This document shows positions 35,601 through 48,900 of a stretch of 64,000 nucleotides of DNA, in pieces. The DNA is taken from the NCBI GenBank assembly GCA_029379385.1, contig CM055615.1:5642001-5706000 (forward strand). Reading direction: 5' to 3'. How positions within the stretch are numbered: position 1 is the stretch's first letter; every line of letters starts with the position of its first letter. The position numbers and the translations under genes are program-made. The notes under the pieces are model-generated. The model worked only from the letters and a program-made list of their open reading frames with translations, had not been told where the DNA came from and did no database searches. Source of the stretch: Quillaja saponaria. Its lineage: Eukaryota > Streptophyta > Magnoliopsida > Fabales > Quillajaceae.

Positions 35601-38600
35601 TATTTGACTATTTTATTTTTTTTATATGCGGACATTTTGGTTTGTACTTTTGTATATGATTGCCCTCTAGGATTGTCTATGTTCAAAATTGTAACTAGGT
35701 ACGGTTTAACCAAATTTATACTGCTTCCACAACGTGATGGCTATAATTTATTGAAACTTCTGTTGGAAAAATGATGCATTATATTTCTAGGTTCTGAGAA
35801 GTTGGATATGATAAGACATATTATGAATTTCTCCTGTAAGCATTGTCCATTTGGTCCTAATTATCAAACCTTTTTCTCTCTATGCATCTTTTTATGTGTG
35901 TATGTCATCATGCGTAAGATTACACGCTGTACATTGATATTTATACTTCAGATTTGTTTTCAAACTGGGAGAAAAAAACTGTAAGATTAAAAAAAAAAAG
36001 TTATAAATTTAACTTTTTTCCATGGGCAGCGAAATTGATCAATTGTACAAGATATACCATGTACTTGGTACACCAGACGTGTCTGCTTTCCCTGTAGGGA
36101 CAAATAACTCACCGTTGCTGGATTTTATTGGTCTTGGAGAGGTAACTGTTAATGTGGAAACTGACACATATTATTTTATTTTTTTTCTTGGGGACCTTGC
36201 TACATTTTTTTTGGCTAAAATTTTTATGGTTAGGTTCTGCCTGTGAACCTTTCTGGTATTATTCCAAATGCTAGCTCGGAAGCTATAGATTTGATTACAG
36301 TAAGTGCTCCAATTACAATTTTCTTGCATTTGTTTATTAAAGGGAAAAAAGTCTGATAGCACTAAACTTGATAATGATGTGTTATCACATCTGATGCATT
36401 ATTGTTTGTCATAGCAATTACTGTCATGGGACCCATCAAGAAGACCTGCTGCTGATGAATCATTACAACATCCTTTTTTCCATGTAATGTGCACTCTTAG
36501 AGTCTATATATATTATTCTTACAATGGGACCAATTTATTAATATATGCTTTGTAGGTGGGTATGCGAGTTCCTTATCCACTCCGTGACCCACTTGAGTGG
36601 AAGCTGAGTAGCATGGGTGAGAGTGTTTCCATTTTTCTTCTTACCATAGTTAACATTGCATTAGCTTTTCGGGTCTATCATTTATCACTTTCTTGCTGTG
36701 TTACATAACAGGGGAAAAGCCAAATCTTGAGTTGAAATTGTGGGATTTTGGCCCTGATCCTGATGACTGCTTTCTTGGCCTGACATTGGCATTGAAGCCC
36801 AGTGTTTCGGACAGGGGTAAATACCGTTTTCATTAATGTAGTTGTAATTTATTAACAAAAAACTGTCTATAAAGACATAGAGGTAGGCACTTATCAAGAA
36901 TATATAAATACGCCATATGCGGATCTTGATGTTCAATTAAAAAGAGGAATTGCGACTTTCATCACCAATTCTTCTTACTCTAGTAGAGTCATCAAGCAAA
37001 CTAAAGAGGATTTTTTTTAATTTTTGGTTCCAATGGACATCTATTCACCCCTCTTCTCACTCATTAGGATCTTTTACAAACTTTTAGATGGTTTGAAATG
37101 CAATATGTAAATTCTGTTCTTTGCCTTTGGTGGTATATGCCCAACTTGTGTACATCTTCTTAACTTTTTCGTTATCAATAACATTAGTACTTATCTAAAA
37201 ACAAAAAGGAATTTTCATCTACTTGAGAGGGTATGGTATTTACAATGCTTACTTTATCTCATTCCCAGTCTTCAAATTGATCACTTCCCTGGTTGTTTGG
37301 GGGAGAGATTTCCTACTATGAGAGGGCATAGTTTTCTGCCTTCTTTGGTTAGATCCTGTACCTGCAACTTTCTAAAGATAATCAATTCAAACAACTCAAC
37401 TCAACTAAGTCTTAAATCCCAAACTAGTTGGGGTCGGCTATATGAGTCATTTTCCTCCATTCGCATCGATCCAAGATATCATTTTCAGTAATGCCTAGAG
37501 TAGCTATATCTTTCTCGATGACTACTCCTCATGTAAGTTTCGGTCTCTTCCTGTCACGTCTAACACTTGACACCTGTACCCAGTCACCTTTCTTAACTAC
37601 CGCATCCATCAGCCGATGTTGGATATGTCCAAACTAGCGTAGGCGATTCTCCCTCATTTTTTCCTCGATAGGTGCTACTTTCACTTTCTTACAGATCTCC
37701 TCATTCCTATCCTTTCTTGTATGTCCGGTTATCATCTCAACTATTCTCATTTCGGCTACTCCCATCTTATGCGAGTGTTGCTTCTTAACTGCCCAACATT
37801 TGGTACCATACATCATAGCCAGCCTCACTGCCGTCTTATAAAATTTTCCTTTCAATCTCTTCTTGATTTTAGGATCATATAAAACTCCTGAAACACCTAC
37901 ACCACTTCACCTACCCTGCCTTGATCCTTTGGTTTACATCATGCTCAATTGTGCTATCTTTTTGTATAAATGAACCTAAATACTTAAACACATCATTTGT
38001 AAGGATTGCCTGACCATCCAAAGTTATTTCATTCAGGCCTCTTATAGTTTGTGCTAGTAATTTACGTGACTGCTTGGAAGCTTGACATATAGACCTCAGC
38101 TAAATGCATGTTCATATGGACCAGTATTCATCTGACTTGTAGAAATGGATTAGTTCTGACTTTGTCTGCTGTGTCCCTGTTGGTTTTTGTTTATAAGTCT
38201 TCGTTTTCCCTCTACTTCTAGTGATTACTTAGTGAGTACTTTTGTAAGTGGTGTTGTTTGTTTTCATTGTCTTCTGATAATGCATTTGCTGGGGAAAAAT
38301 TCTCTTGATTTTGGATGAAGCTGATCTCTTAGTTCAGAAAACCCAGGCTTCTCCCATATATATTTCATTCACCTGGCTTTTTTTTTTTTTTTCCAAGTTT
38401 TATGGTTTAGTTCCAGACATGCTGTGACACATTTTTTTCCTGCAGATGTTGTCCATAATGTTTCTCAAGGTATGGGAGAGGTAGGTACTTGGGGCTGTAT
38501 ATCATGCAAAACTTCTGTGACGTAATGTACATAGGTTCATTACTTTATGAGATTTTGTTTACCTGTGCGTTAATAACATGCAATTCCTAAACTGCAGGAA

Positions 38601-39977
38601 ATACTATTCTGTCCTGGTTTCAATGATCAGTCAGATCAGTCAGGTAATTGTTTGATTCTGTTTACGACGTTACTCATTCTTAACTCAGCTCTGTTTTTCC
38701 TAGAAAATGTATTTTAAATGTACCTTGGAATTTTGAAGGCAAGATTTTCCTGAAATGTTTTGTAGTGGAGCATCATTGCAATAAGCCTTCAATTATGCTC
38801 TGGATTGTTATTCAATAATGGACAAAGTTGTATCTTCTAGTTTCTTACCTCAGATAATTAATAGCTTCACAGAAGGAACATAGGAGAGGCACGTGGGAAG
38901 TGTGGGCATGTGCCTCCACTTCTGTTAAGACCATTTTTGTTTTTTTGTTTTTAAAGAAGAACCTGAGATAGAAGGTGGAAGGCCCTGTGGGCCAAAGGGA
39001 AGGGCTTGGAGTTGATAAACCATTTTGCAGCCACTAAGATTTGAACCTTGAAACTTGGCCTTGTCCAGTCTTTTCCACTGGGTTTTATCTGAGCTAAGGC
39101 CTTTTAGTCTCTTAAGACCAAAGACCAACAGGGTACCAGAATATTGTAGTGGTGTTTTGATATTAAGGCTGATTTTATTTGTAGTTTAATATTGTAGTGG
39201 TGTTTTGATATTAAGGCTGATTTTATTTGTAGTTTCACTTAATTGGTTTTGGACATAATCAAATTTTTGAACTTTTGTTTGGGGTCTTTTTAACAAATCG
39301 GTTTAAACCCTTATGCAAATCAGTCACTAAGATTTGAAGGCCTTGTCCAGTCTTTTCCACTGGGTTTATCTGAGCTAAGGCCTACTCGGTTTCTTAAGAG
39401 CAAAGTTACCCACATGGAACCAGAATATTATAGTGGTGTTTTGAAATTAAGGCTGATTTTTTTGTATCTTCACCTAATTGGGTTTGGACAGAATCAATTG
39501 AAAGTAGATCACAAAATTTGTAGTTTATCTTTGTTCTAGAATTTTTTAGTTTTGCTATTGTTTTGTTTTTTGCTGCTAATATGTTAACTTGTGCTCTAGT
39601 TTTCTGGTCATTACTATCTCCTGATCAAGATGGAGTTAGCGCCCCAGTGGACCCATCTTTATCTTTATCATTCAGGTAAGTTCTTGTTATATTACATTGT
39701 CTTGCAGTCTCTTAGTACAAATTGCATTTATCATGGCATTTTTCCTTTGTCTCTTTTCTTCTGATGCGGGGGTTGGGGGAGGGAAGGGGTGTTTCCCACT
39801 GACAAGTTTTATCCTAATCGCCTGTTCCTTGCTTCTCCCATTGACAGTTCAATTCAACATCCACCAATTGGAGTTACACAGTCAGCTGGATTCTCTATGC
39901 AGTCATTGCAGCCTAATATCATTGGTGGTCCATTCTTGGCTGTGTCTTCCCCCTTCCAGCAAGGTCATTGCCTTTGA
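29637..39977 (+). CDS. MHK: RCK/MAK-type serine/threonine protein kinase MHK, 17 coding exons, 435 aa
   Basis: Exons: 29637-29644, 29739-29817, 30129-30197, 30304-30393, 32121-32259, 32372-32474, 32627-32679, 34199-34265, 36030-36141, 36234-36299, 36415-36483, 36556-36616, 36712-36816, 38446-38480, 38598-38643, 39600-39675, 39848-39977. All junctions are GT-AG and the joined length is 1,308 bases, an open frame. The kinase domain spans residues 4-284: glycine loop GDGSCG (11-16), ATP lysine K33 in VAVKK, catalytic HRDLKPEN (123-130), DFGLAR (142-147), activation-loop T156-Q157-Y158, then RWYRAPE. The 150-residue tail includes [26 protein letters not shown] and SLSLSF, blocks I recognise from plant MHK, a relative of mammalian MAK/ICK. 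It should phosphorylate proteins on Ser/Thr; substrates are not known from sequence. All catalytic residues are present, so the gene looks functional. Introns 4, 7, 8 and 13 are long, and intron 13 and intron 15 hold transposons. Confidence 0.93.
37390..38110 (-). mobile_element. RTE-clade LINE, 5'-truncated 3' end, in MHK intron 13
   Basis: Minus-strand frames encode the C-terminal part of a non-LTR reverse transcriptase: [20 protein letters not shown] (about 37,950-38,010), then [16 protein letters not shown] and CWAVKKQH, and [10 protein letters not shown], followed after a stop by FGHIQ. The element ends on the left in short CAACT repeats (37,391 on), the usual simple-repeat tail of plant RTE elements seen on the opposite strand. 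Frameshifts and stops make it dead. It lies in antisense to the kinase gene. Confidence 0.8.
38934..39111 (-). mobile_element. tRNA-derived SINE in MHK intron 15
   Basis: On the minus strand an A-box-like CCTTAGCTCAG (39,089-39,099) is followed about 45 bases on by a B-box-like GGTTCAAATC (39,038-39,047), the split RNA polymerase III promoter of tRNA-derived SINEs. It ends in an A-rich tail (CTTTAAAAACAAAAAAAC..., 38,934-38,955). Both sides carry the identical 9-mer TTAAGACCA (38,925-38,933 and 39,112-39,120), a clear target-site duplication. Length is 178 bp. The SINE family is not named here. Confidence 0.82.
39034..39500 (+). repeat. Local duplication within MHK intron 15
   Basis: A block at about 39,034-39,261 is repeated with divergence at about 39,326-39,497. 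It comprises part of the SINE (CACTAAGATTTGAA, GTCCAGTCTTTTCCACTGGG) plus flank (CCAGAATATTRTAGTGGTG, AATTGGKTTTGGACA). The first copy additionally contains a near-perfect tandem repeat of about 48 bp (39,140-39,234) that occurs once in the second copy. The duplication therefore happened after the SINE inserted. Confidence 0.75.
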
Positions 39978-40957
39978 ATGATTAATTTAAGGAAGTTCTA
40001 TGACCACAACTATGCAGGCTGCAAATCTTTTTTCCCAGTTCATATCAATGTACAGCTCTATTTAGCAGTAGCATAGTTTGTCATTATAATGATATAGAAT
40101 GTAATTATTGAACAAGGACGTTTTGACTCCATTGTTGGCAGGGATTCTTAAGTTTCATACCAGATTTTTCATACCGGATTTTTTTATTTTTTTATTTTAA
40201 GTTTAGAATGTTGAATAGCAAATGACCATCCTCTTTCAATGGGATAGTGGACAGTGCAAGCAATCTTGTGTTTCAAACTTCCTTTGAGTGTATGTGTATA
40301 AGGTGGGGGTACAACATTGCTCAAGTGGTATTAGGCCACATCTGTGGAAGTTGTACATGTGCTATAACTTGTCCTGCCTTGTACTGGATGATAATCAAAC
40401 TACCTACTAATTAACATGTGACATAATTTTTTGAATCTTAAAATCTAAATTTGGACTAAATATATTAACATGTGAATCTTAAAAACTTAAATTTCCACAT
40501 TTGTCATTTTCTTTGCTTTGTAATTTCATACTTAGTATATATATGCTGTATAATATTTACAATCACAGCAATTACAATCGAGATTGCAACCACAAATCTA
40601 AATCCATGATACACAATTGTTTTAGAGAAGGTAAGTTTCTTGAGAGCAACTGTAATCATTGTACTTCTCAATATTTCGATCTTCAATTAATCTTTTGTTT
40701 TTAATTATTTTTTTTATTTGCATTGCATGATGATAACCATGTCATTAGAAAAAAGCATTGAATTGCAAGATTATATTTTATTCAACATTAACGGAAAATA
40801 TAGCTTCATTACAAGAAAGAGAAAATAAAAAATTTGAATAATTATGATGATTATATGTCAATTCATGACTGATTACTTGTGCGAGAATTATGACATGATG
40901 TCTGTTAATATGTTCATTTGATTACAGAATCCACTGATTTTCGTGGTCTACAACACT

Positions 40958-41260
40958 TTACCACCTATGCTCATGCATCTCCTCATGCAATCTTCGAAAT
41001 GAGCATGGTACACGAGTTTTGGTACGGGCAATGCGCCCGACAACAACTTTGCATAATCTTTTACATTGTGTTGCTATATTGATCCCATCATTATAAGAAT
41101 ATTGAGAAGAATTCTGATATAAGATTGGAAGTAGAGTTGCAGGGAGAGAATTGGCAGCATTGGCTTGTGGCGATAAAATATTCACCCCCAAAACAATGAA
41201 CATAAACACCATCATGATCCAAATTGATCTTCTTATTCTTCTATCCATTGCAGTTTCCAT
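40958..41260 (-). CDS. Small putative secreted protein, unrecognised
   Basis: A single-exon frame of 100 codons from the METAMDRR start; the frame is open further upstream to an ATG at 41,308. A basic start (MDRRIRRS) leads into a hydrophobic segment (IWIMMVFMFIVLGVNIL) and an A-N-A cleavage-like site, a plausible signal peptide. The mature part would be about 65 residues and has three cysteines (CKRLC and VPC) and a basic, histidine-containing C-terminus ending in HEHRW. An odd cysteine number and no known motif mean I cannot assign a peptide family. It lies between the convergent ends of MHK and the first oxidoreductase gene. It could also be a chance frame. Confidence 0.4.
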   Translation of the reverse strand: METAMDRRIRRSIWIMMVFMFIVLGVNILSPQANAANSLPATLLPILYQNSSQYSYNDGINIATQCKRLCKVVVGRIARTKTRVPCSFRRLHEEMHEHRW

Positions 41261-41539
41261 TGATATATAGAAGCCAAATGCAGTACTATCGTTTATATCA
41301 GTTCTCAATGAACAAGTTGTAATGTAATTACAAATGCAGATGGAATTTGGGGTTTTACTAAATTATTTGCCAACTTTGCTTCATCAATTTTAATTGCTTG
41401 ATTCAAGTGGTGATTTGCCCGGTATCTTGTTGCTTAATCAGTTGTCTTGTAGGTGAGATTTTCTACCCTGATGAGTTCGATAGAGATTAAAACCTATTCA
41501 TGAACCTTAACTAACCGTTTAAGATTAGATTTAGGTCAA

Positions 41540-42140
41540 TTGATTTTTATTAATGTTTTAAAAATCGGATCGGTAATCGGTTCAAAAAATTTATTGGATC
41601 TCAGGTCATTGAAACCGAAGTTGAACCAATAGTTAAACCAAATGACTTTGTAAATATATTTAATTATATATTTTAAATATTATACATAATATATAAATTT
41701 TCAATTAATTATAAATGTTAAATACACAAGACATATAATATAATAATTTAATATTCATTAAATAATAAAACAAATCACATCACAAATAGTCAATTATAAT
41801 TTTTAATAGTTAATATGATAACTGACAGATTTATTATAAATCACATTATTCAAATTTTAACTTCTACATCAAAATAATAAGGTAATATCAATATAAAATA
41901 TAAATGTTTTAATAATTCTTAATTTAAAATAATAAATTTTTTTAAATGGTTTGATTCAATCAACCCATTGTTGATTATGTAGGTCTTTTAGTTTTTACTA
42001 TTTTTATCGATTTTGAGAGGTCCAACCATCAAAACAGCTCTTAAGTTCAATTTGGTCTGATTTATCACCTCGACAACAATCTAACTAATCTGATCAACCA
42101 GTTCAATTAAGTACTTATAATATATTTCGATTACTCAAAT
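41540..42140. repeat. Degenerate AT-rich dispersed repeat with ATCGGTTCAA-type motifs
   Basis: The left end AAAAATCGGATCGGTAATCGG and the right part CTGATCAACCAGTTCAAT resemble the ends of a common class of plant short repeats. Clear inverted termini or a target duplication are not visible, so type and boundaries are uncertain. No coding frame. Confidence 0.35.
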
Positions 42141-42931
42141 TATAGCCTAAGTGGCCTTGTACTTTGATGAGAGTACATTTATGCCGGTTGCTGCGACTTT
42201 GGGTGGTCTTGTACTTGTCAGGCTCTTCTTTGCAACTTCTATTTCTTCAGTTTTTGAAGTGGCAAACTATTCACAAAGACAAACTTTAATTCTTACTTTT
42301 GGCAACTAATAACCAAGCAAAACTTAAATAAAACCTCCTAATAATGAAAACCGTCTCTTTTGTTGACTTGCCGAATCTGCCGTTTGCAATCTCGCTGCTC
42401 AAGCACACAGTCCACAGATTGGGTCATGGAAATACAAGAATCTTTCACGAATAGTTTTTTCTAAATAATTTGTTATAGGCTATCGGTTGTACGTGCAATA
42501 ATCTCATATTATATTGATTGTATGAACATGAATTTGTAAGGAGAGTAGGACATTTTTCTCAATAGATAATTTTTAGAGGTGAGTTCTAATATAATCCTTA
42601 ACAGTGATATTAGAACGAGTTTCTTTTATGGACCAAAATGGTGGAGTATCTGAAAACCAAAGCACTGAGTATAACATAATTAGTAGTAAATGTTAAGTCC
42701 AAAAGTGTCACGTGGCTCCAGTAACAGTATACAAGACCAATAAGAAAATAATGGTTTTTCTGAATCTGTAAACAGAAAATTAAAAAACACAACAGTCCCA
42801 GACAGGGCCTGACATAATCATTTGTATTTATGTTGACAACTAACAAATCCCCAAGACCTGTCTCTGCTGCCTTTAACTTTGTGTAGCAAATTTATATGAC
42901 GCACATAATTGGTTTCCCGCATTATGTTCAT

Positions 42932-45900
42932 CTAAGGTTCCACAATGATCTTCCCAGTAGCATGGCCATCAATGCTCTTAGCCCAAGCATCTTCAGCCTT
43001 GCTGAGGGAATGTTTTGAGTCAATTATTGTCTTAAGCTTCCCTTCCTTGACCAAGTTAATGAGATAATCATAATTTTCTCTCTTGGGAAATAAAGTTAGA
43101 GGCACTAGTTGCTTTTTGGAGAAGGTAATTTTTTTCAGAGCAAAGGTCATAATTGCACCAAGACTAGGAGTTATATCTATTACCTTTCCATTATCACTCA
43201 AATTAGGCTCAAAAACTGACCAAGGTATGCCGGTTACACAATGGATCACTGCATCATATTTTCGGCCAGATGGGCTCTTCAAAGCTGCACCATCTGGGGT
43301 CTTGTAATCAATAACCTCGTTGGCTCCCAAGCTCTTGACAAGATCAATGTTGCGAGCCCCACAAGTGGCTGTTACATGAGTGTTTCCAAGCTTTGCCAAT
43401 TGAACCGCATACTGACCCACACCACCTGATGCAGCAGTAATTAAAATGTTAGCTGGTGGACCGGTTCCATCAAGTTTGATCCCAGCAGATTGAGCAATAG
43501 CTTGGTGAGCAGTAAGACCAGCAACACCTAAGCCAGCACCTTCAGCGGCTGAGACTTCTAGTGGTCTTGCAGCTGTCACCCACTCCTTAGTGATGGCAAA
43601 CTCAGCTAGCCCACCTCCATTCTGCCACAGATTAATAATACATTTCAATAATCACATGGGGACTATCTTGTTACTGAATGTAAATATGATTTAATCACAA
43701 GAACTGAATATTAGGTTCTCAAGTATTGCTAATGAAAGCTGGTGTGCATATTCAATATTCCCCTAAACATAGCCAGTAAATACTTAATAGATAGGATATG
43801 TGGTGAATTTATCAAACCTATAAAACCACATTGCCTTGAGAGCTATTCATCCATCAAATTTGCTGTTATACTTAGAAATAAAATTGGAAACAGTATCTAA
43901 TTACTTGTAACATTTTTTTAGATGCATTTTTCTTTTTATTGTTAACATTAAGCCTATATGACTTGAAGATTGTGACACAAATTCTTAAACATAAAAAAGG
44001 TATTTTGTTGAATTAAAACTAGAAATTGAACCTCTATAGTTATCGATAACACTTGTATAGTTCAGTGCAAGAGTAATCATTAGAGTGAATATAGCAATGG
44101 AGTACGTCAAATGTAAACATACTTTCTTTTAAAGATAAATAAATTAACTGCCTATAGAACTAGAATACATGTGTGAAGTATACATGTTCCAAATGCAGAA
44201 AACAAGTGCTCTGCAATGATGCAGGACTAGAAGTGAATATGGGAGAGTGAATAGAACGAAGCATTAGAGAAACAGATATATAAGGGAAAACTTTCAATAA
44301 TAAGGTTAACTTATCTTCAAACTAAAATTCCATGTATAAAACAGCCTTTTTTATATAGTCAATCTCACAGTGGTCCTAGATCCAATAAAAAAAATTTATG
44401 CCAAGCCCAAACAATTTCCCAAATAATTAAACTAATCTTAACTATAATGAAATACTAAATAACAAAATAACTTATAAACTCAACAAATCATAAAATTTTA
44501 ACTCCTTTGCCAAAGATAGTAAATATCTTGCTACATTCTTGACTAGTTCATGTTCTTACCATATTGCAGCTTTTGAGGAATTGTGCTAGCTTTGTTTTAT
44601 TATGTGCCAATTTCATGTATTAAATAGCATGATTAGGATGTTGCATCACAAAGTGAAACATCTAACAACTTATTTACCAGAGTCTCTTCGCTATTTCAGG
44701 AAGGCCAAAAAAGGAATGTTCGTATAATTCGCAATTGTGATTCTGTTTCCAACCACAATTAACTAGAACCTTACGATTCAATTCAATTCATGTACCAATC
44801 GACATATCTTATGGGTGAATTTAGACTAGTTAATCAAATCGTATGATTCACGATTCAATGTGATTCAACATTCATAATCTCAAATCACACTCAAATCTAT
44901 AATGTACTAACGAATCCCAATTAAATCCTACGTGTAAAAAACTCTAAAAATGAGTATTTTTTGGGTTTAAATTCTTTAAAGTACCTTTTCTACAATATCA
45001 TAATTTTAAATCTGAAAATTGGATTGGGTCATGGGTGGCTATTCCTCTTAAAGAGAAGAAGAAGCAATATTTTTGAAAGGAAGAAGGCATTTTTGTCAAG
45101 AAACAAATTACTTGTTTTAAAGTCAAGTTCTTTTTCAATTCGCCAAATAATCATTCATTATATGTTAAGATATCTCATATTTCAATGTATTTTGTTTGTG
45201 TTACATCTATAAATATCAGTTGAAGAATTTATACGGAATATTTCCATTTGACAACTATGTTTCCAACTAGCTAATTTCTATATTTTCCAATATATAAATG
45301 AAAAATATCATGTTGCACTGATTTTTAAGCCTTGACAACAAAAGAAAAAGAGGAAGAGAAAAGATGTCTAGCATTTCGTAGGAACAAAGTGTGTTCCTAC
45401 CAGTAATAAAAACACTTTATATTTAAGTTAACTATTATTTGAGAATCTCAATTTGAAGTTCATTTTCAAAATAGACAGTCACTTTTTTTATATTATTTTG
45501 AGGCATTCAACTTTTTTTTTATATAAGAAACTTCACCAAATAGTGAGTATAGACCAGAAAATGCTGACATGTAAATTTTTTTATACATCATAATATTTAT
45601 TTCTCTTTCTTCTATATATATATATATTTTATTTTTCAATATTTATCTAGTTATTTATCAAAATTCTCAAACTTCGTTATTGTTGAATATCAAACTACAT
45701 CCTTTTCTTTTTTTCTACTTTTTTTTTTTTTTACCTTAACTTGATTATTTTCAAATATTTAAAAAATACATATTGGATAATATCAATGACATGATTGTTT
45801 TTCTTTTTCCTAAAATTTATGTTTTTCTAACTTTTCTGACTTTATTCAACGTGAAACTAAATTTTATGAATATATAAAAACTTATTTAATTTTTCACAAG

Positions 45901-48900
45901 ATTATTAAATTTTGCCTCATAATAAATAATAATAAAAATAAATTAAATGAGAAGGCAAAAGAAAATAAAATATCATATTAGCTACTAGCTCTTTAATATT
46001 CATCTTAAACATTTAATTAGTGAAATAACCAGACAAATACTAGAACATAAATTAAAAAATTGGATTAAGAAAAACAAATAATGATGTGTAAAAAAAAAAA
46101 AAAAAATTATGTCACCATTTTTTGGTGACTATACTTACTAATTTTTGATTGAGTGCCTCAAACTATATAAGAAAGGAACATGAGTGCTTACTTTAAAAAT
46201 GATATTTGAGTTGAGGTACTCAAACAATACTTATTTATATTAAGAGAAAGCACATGAATCTACCTTCACATTGCCAGGGATGTCTCATAACTACTTTAGT
46301 TTTGGTCACCACTCATGATGATCAGATAGGTTCACTATAATGTCAAATCAGGTTAGAAGGACATACTTAGAATTCTGTTTTAAACAGTCAATTTTCTAAA
46401 AATTTGTAGCAAATTATATAATTCTCTATGTTAACCGGTTTCTTAATATTATAATTTTATTTTATATTTTTGTTGCATTCTTGCTAATATAGGTTTCTTA
46501 AATATTCATTAATTGCTTACCAGAAGTTTTAGTCTCTTGTCCTCATTGAATGGTTGAAGATAATGCAGGAAATATAATTTAAATTCGTCAATGGCCATTC
46601 TTTGTATACCCTTTTCCTTATTGAATATGAACTTTAAAGACAATTCTGATGGAGGCAACAGTTGAGACAGATGCAGTCTACTGAATTCCTTAACTGGAAC
46701 TGATGAACAAGGGAAATGGATTACAAACATATAGAAAACTCCTAGGTCAGGGTGCTTCCTTAGTAATGAATTTCGAGTACAAATTATTATGTTATCCAAT
46801 TTCTTTTAAGAAATTATCACCAATTATTTCATCTAATTAATGATTCCTGTATTATGAAAAATAGAAATGACAATATATCAGATTAAGATGAAAAAAAGGG
46901 TGTCAACTTACAAAAGGGTTGACCATAGATACAACTTTATCACCAGGTTTGAAATGTTGGACCCCTGGTCCAACCTCTATTACTTCTCCTGCCAAATCAG
47001 TACCTGTTACAGTGTGAAGTATCTTCAATCAGTCCTTTAACAAAACTGTATTGTATGAATAGCAGTGAGCCCAAATGAATCTTGGTAAGTTCAACTATTA
47101 GTCAATATGGAATAACTCCATAATCTAATGTTGGAGCCAACTTGTATGTTTTTTCAGATAAGTAAATAAGTTTTATTAAAAAGATCAGATCAGAAGAGTA
47201 CAGATGAGGAGGACGAAAAGTCCTCCTTCAAAATGGTCAAAAAGAAAAAGAATACAAAAATGGGAAAATAAAAACAAAGAATTCAATGTAACGGCATTAT
47301 CTTAGTTACTTGCAGTTAGTAATGCTGGACAGGAAGTTGCAGCTTGTTTTAAGAATACAACATGTTTGAACTGGGAAACATACAGCAGGACAAGAATCTT
47401 TCTTTGTATAGAACTGATTAACAGAGCTGCCTTCTCTTGCCACATAAATGCATATTAGTGATAACTGTTTCAGAAAATGCTGCTAAGGAATATAACAAAA
47501 TTTACTAGACTGCTTATAGATATGTGATGCAATGATGCAATGATGCAATCATGGATTATATGATGGGTTGGTGATACAGTGAGGCGATTTTTGTAAACAA
47601 AGATAGATTGTCATAAGTGAATTTCAAATATTTAAGCACTCACGAACAAATTCATTAAAAAGAAAAGGAAGTTTTTACTCAAGTTTCCAAATTCAGGGGG
47701 TCTACATGTAATAGAAAATCACTGTTGTAAACAAATCAGTAAAACAACAAATAAAGAAGGACAGAAATACCTGGTATGTAAGGGAACCTTCTAGGAAAAA
47801 TTGGCCGCAGCTGGCCTTTCTGAACTTTCCAGTCAAATGGATTTATACTAGCTGCTTCTGTTTTGATCAATATCTCACCTTTCTTTGGAGCGGGAACTGG
47901 AACTTCAACATGCTGCAATGAGCATGAATATTAAATTACAATTAGTTGAGGACTTAAGTTAGGACTGGACTGGACCATATTTGATGCAGGACCAACTGAT
48001 AATACAATCGAAGGGACAATCAAAAGGACAATTTATAAATTCATCAAAAACTTTTTAACAATGTAACAGGGGTCATTATATAGACTTCCTAGAAAACTCT
48101 AATAGTATAAAAAAGTAATTCTAAAGTCCTAATAAAAATGAAACTCTTAAATTATATAATATTGAATTCTATTCCTTCACTCTCCATCAATATTATTTCA
48201 ATAACTTCATTAATTGCAGGAAATAAAATTTTTCATATATTAAGCAACCAAAAGCTCAACATGACAATATTGGAGTTATTTTAACGAATCATAACTAAGA
48301 ATTGCATCACCATAACCCTCTCTCTTTGTTTCTGTTTCTGTCACCTGCACATGTGCATAACCTTGCACACATGGAGATAACTATTTGAATTTAAGGGCAT
48401 GGGATCTAAATATTAACATTGTAAACTGATGTTATGGGCGTTGATTCCTTGCATATCTCTATAAGTGACTGCTAACCCTGTATACTGCAATAGTGCAATC
48501 AAATTATGATGAACTCCTCCACTTATTATGTGTGTAGAAAAAACAACCCAGAGCATCTATTGTATTAGCAGCGAGGCAACTAATGCAATGAGAATTAAAA
48601 AAACAGTGTACTCTGTAGCTCTGCCTTTCCCCTAGAAAAATCCACAAGCTGAGCCATAAGGGATGCTGCGTGACCAAATACCAAATGAAAAGTCATTGAT
48701 TGTCATTGTTAACTAGGTTCCATTTTATGTTGCTATGGCTGATTCATCAATCTGTATGGCGCCAATAACGTTCTTCTTTTTTACTATGTCCGCTTCGAGA
48801 TTAGTATCAATAAGGCATCTTTAAAAAATGCTTAGTTTAGGGTGAACATGTTGACTAATATCAAAAGGCTTAGACAAGTAAATGTTTTTCTTTATAAATA

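Noticed and set aside
46509..46799. 96-codon minus-strand frame next to exon 3 of oxidoreductase copy 1
   Set aside because: It lies inside intron 3, has no counterpart in copy 2 and no recognisable motif.
47520..47550. Short ATGATGCAA triplication
   Set aside because: A three-copy microsatellite in an intron with no further structure.
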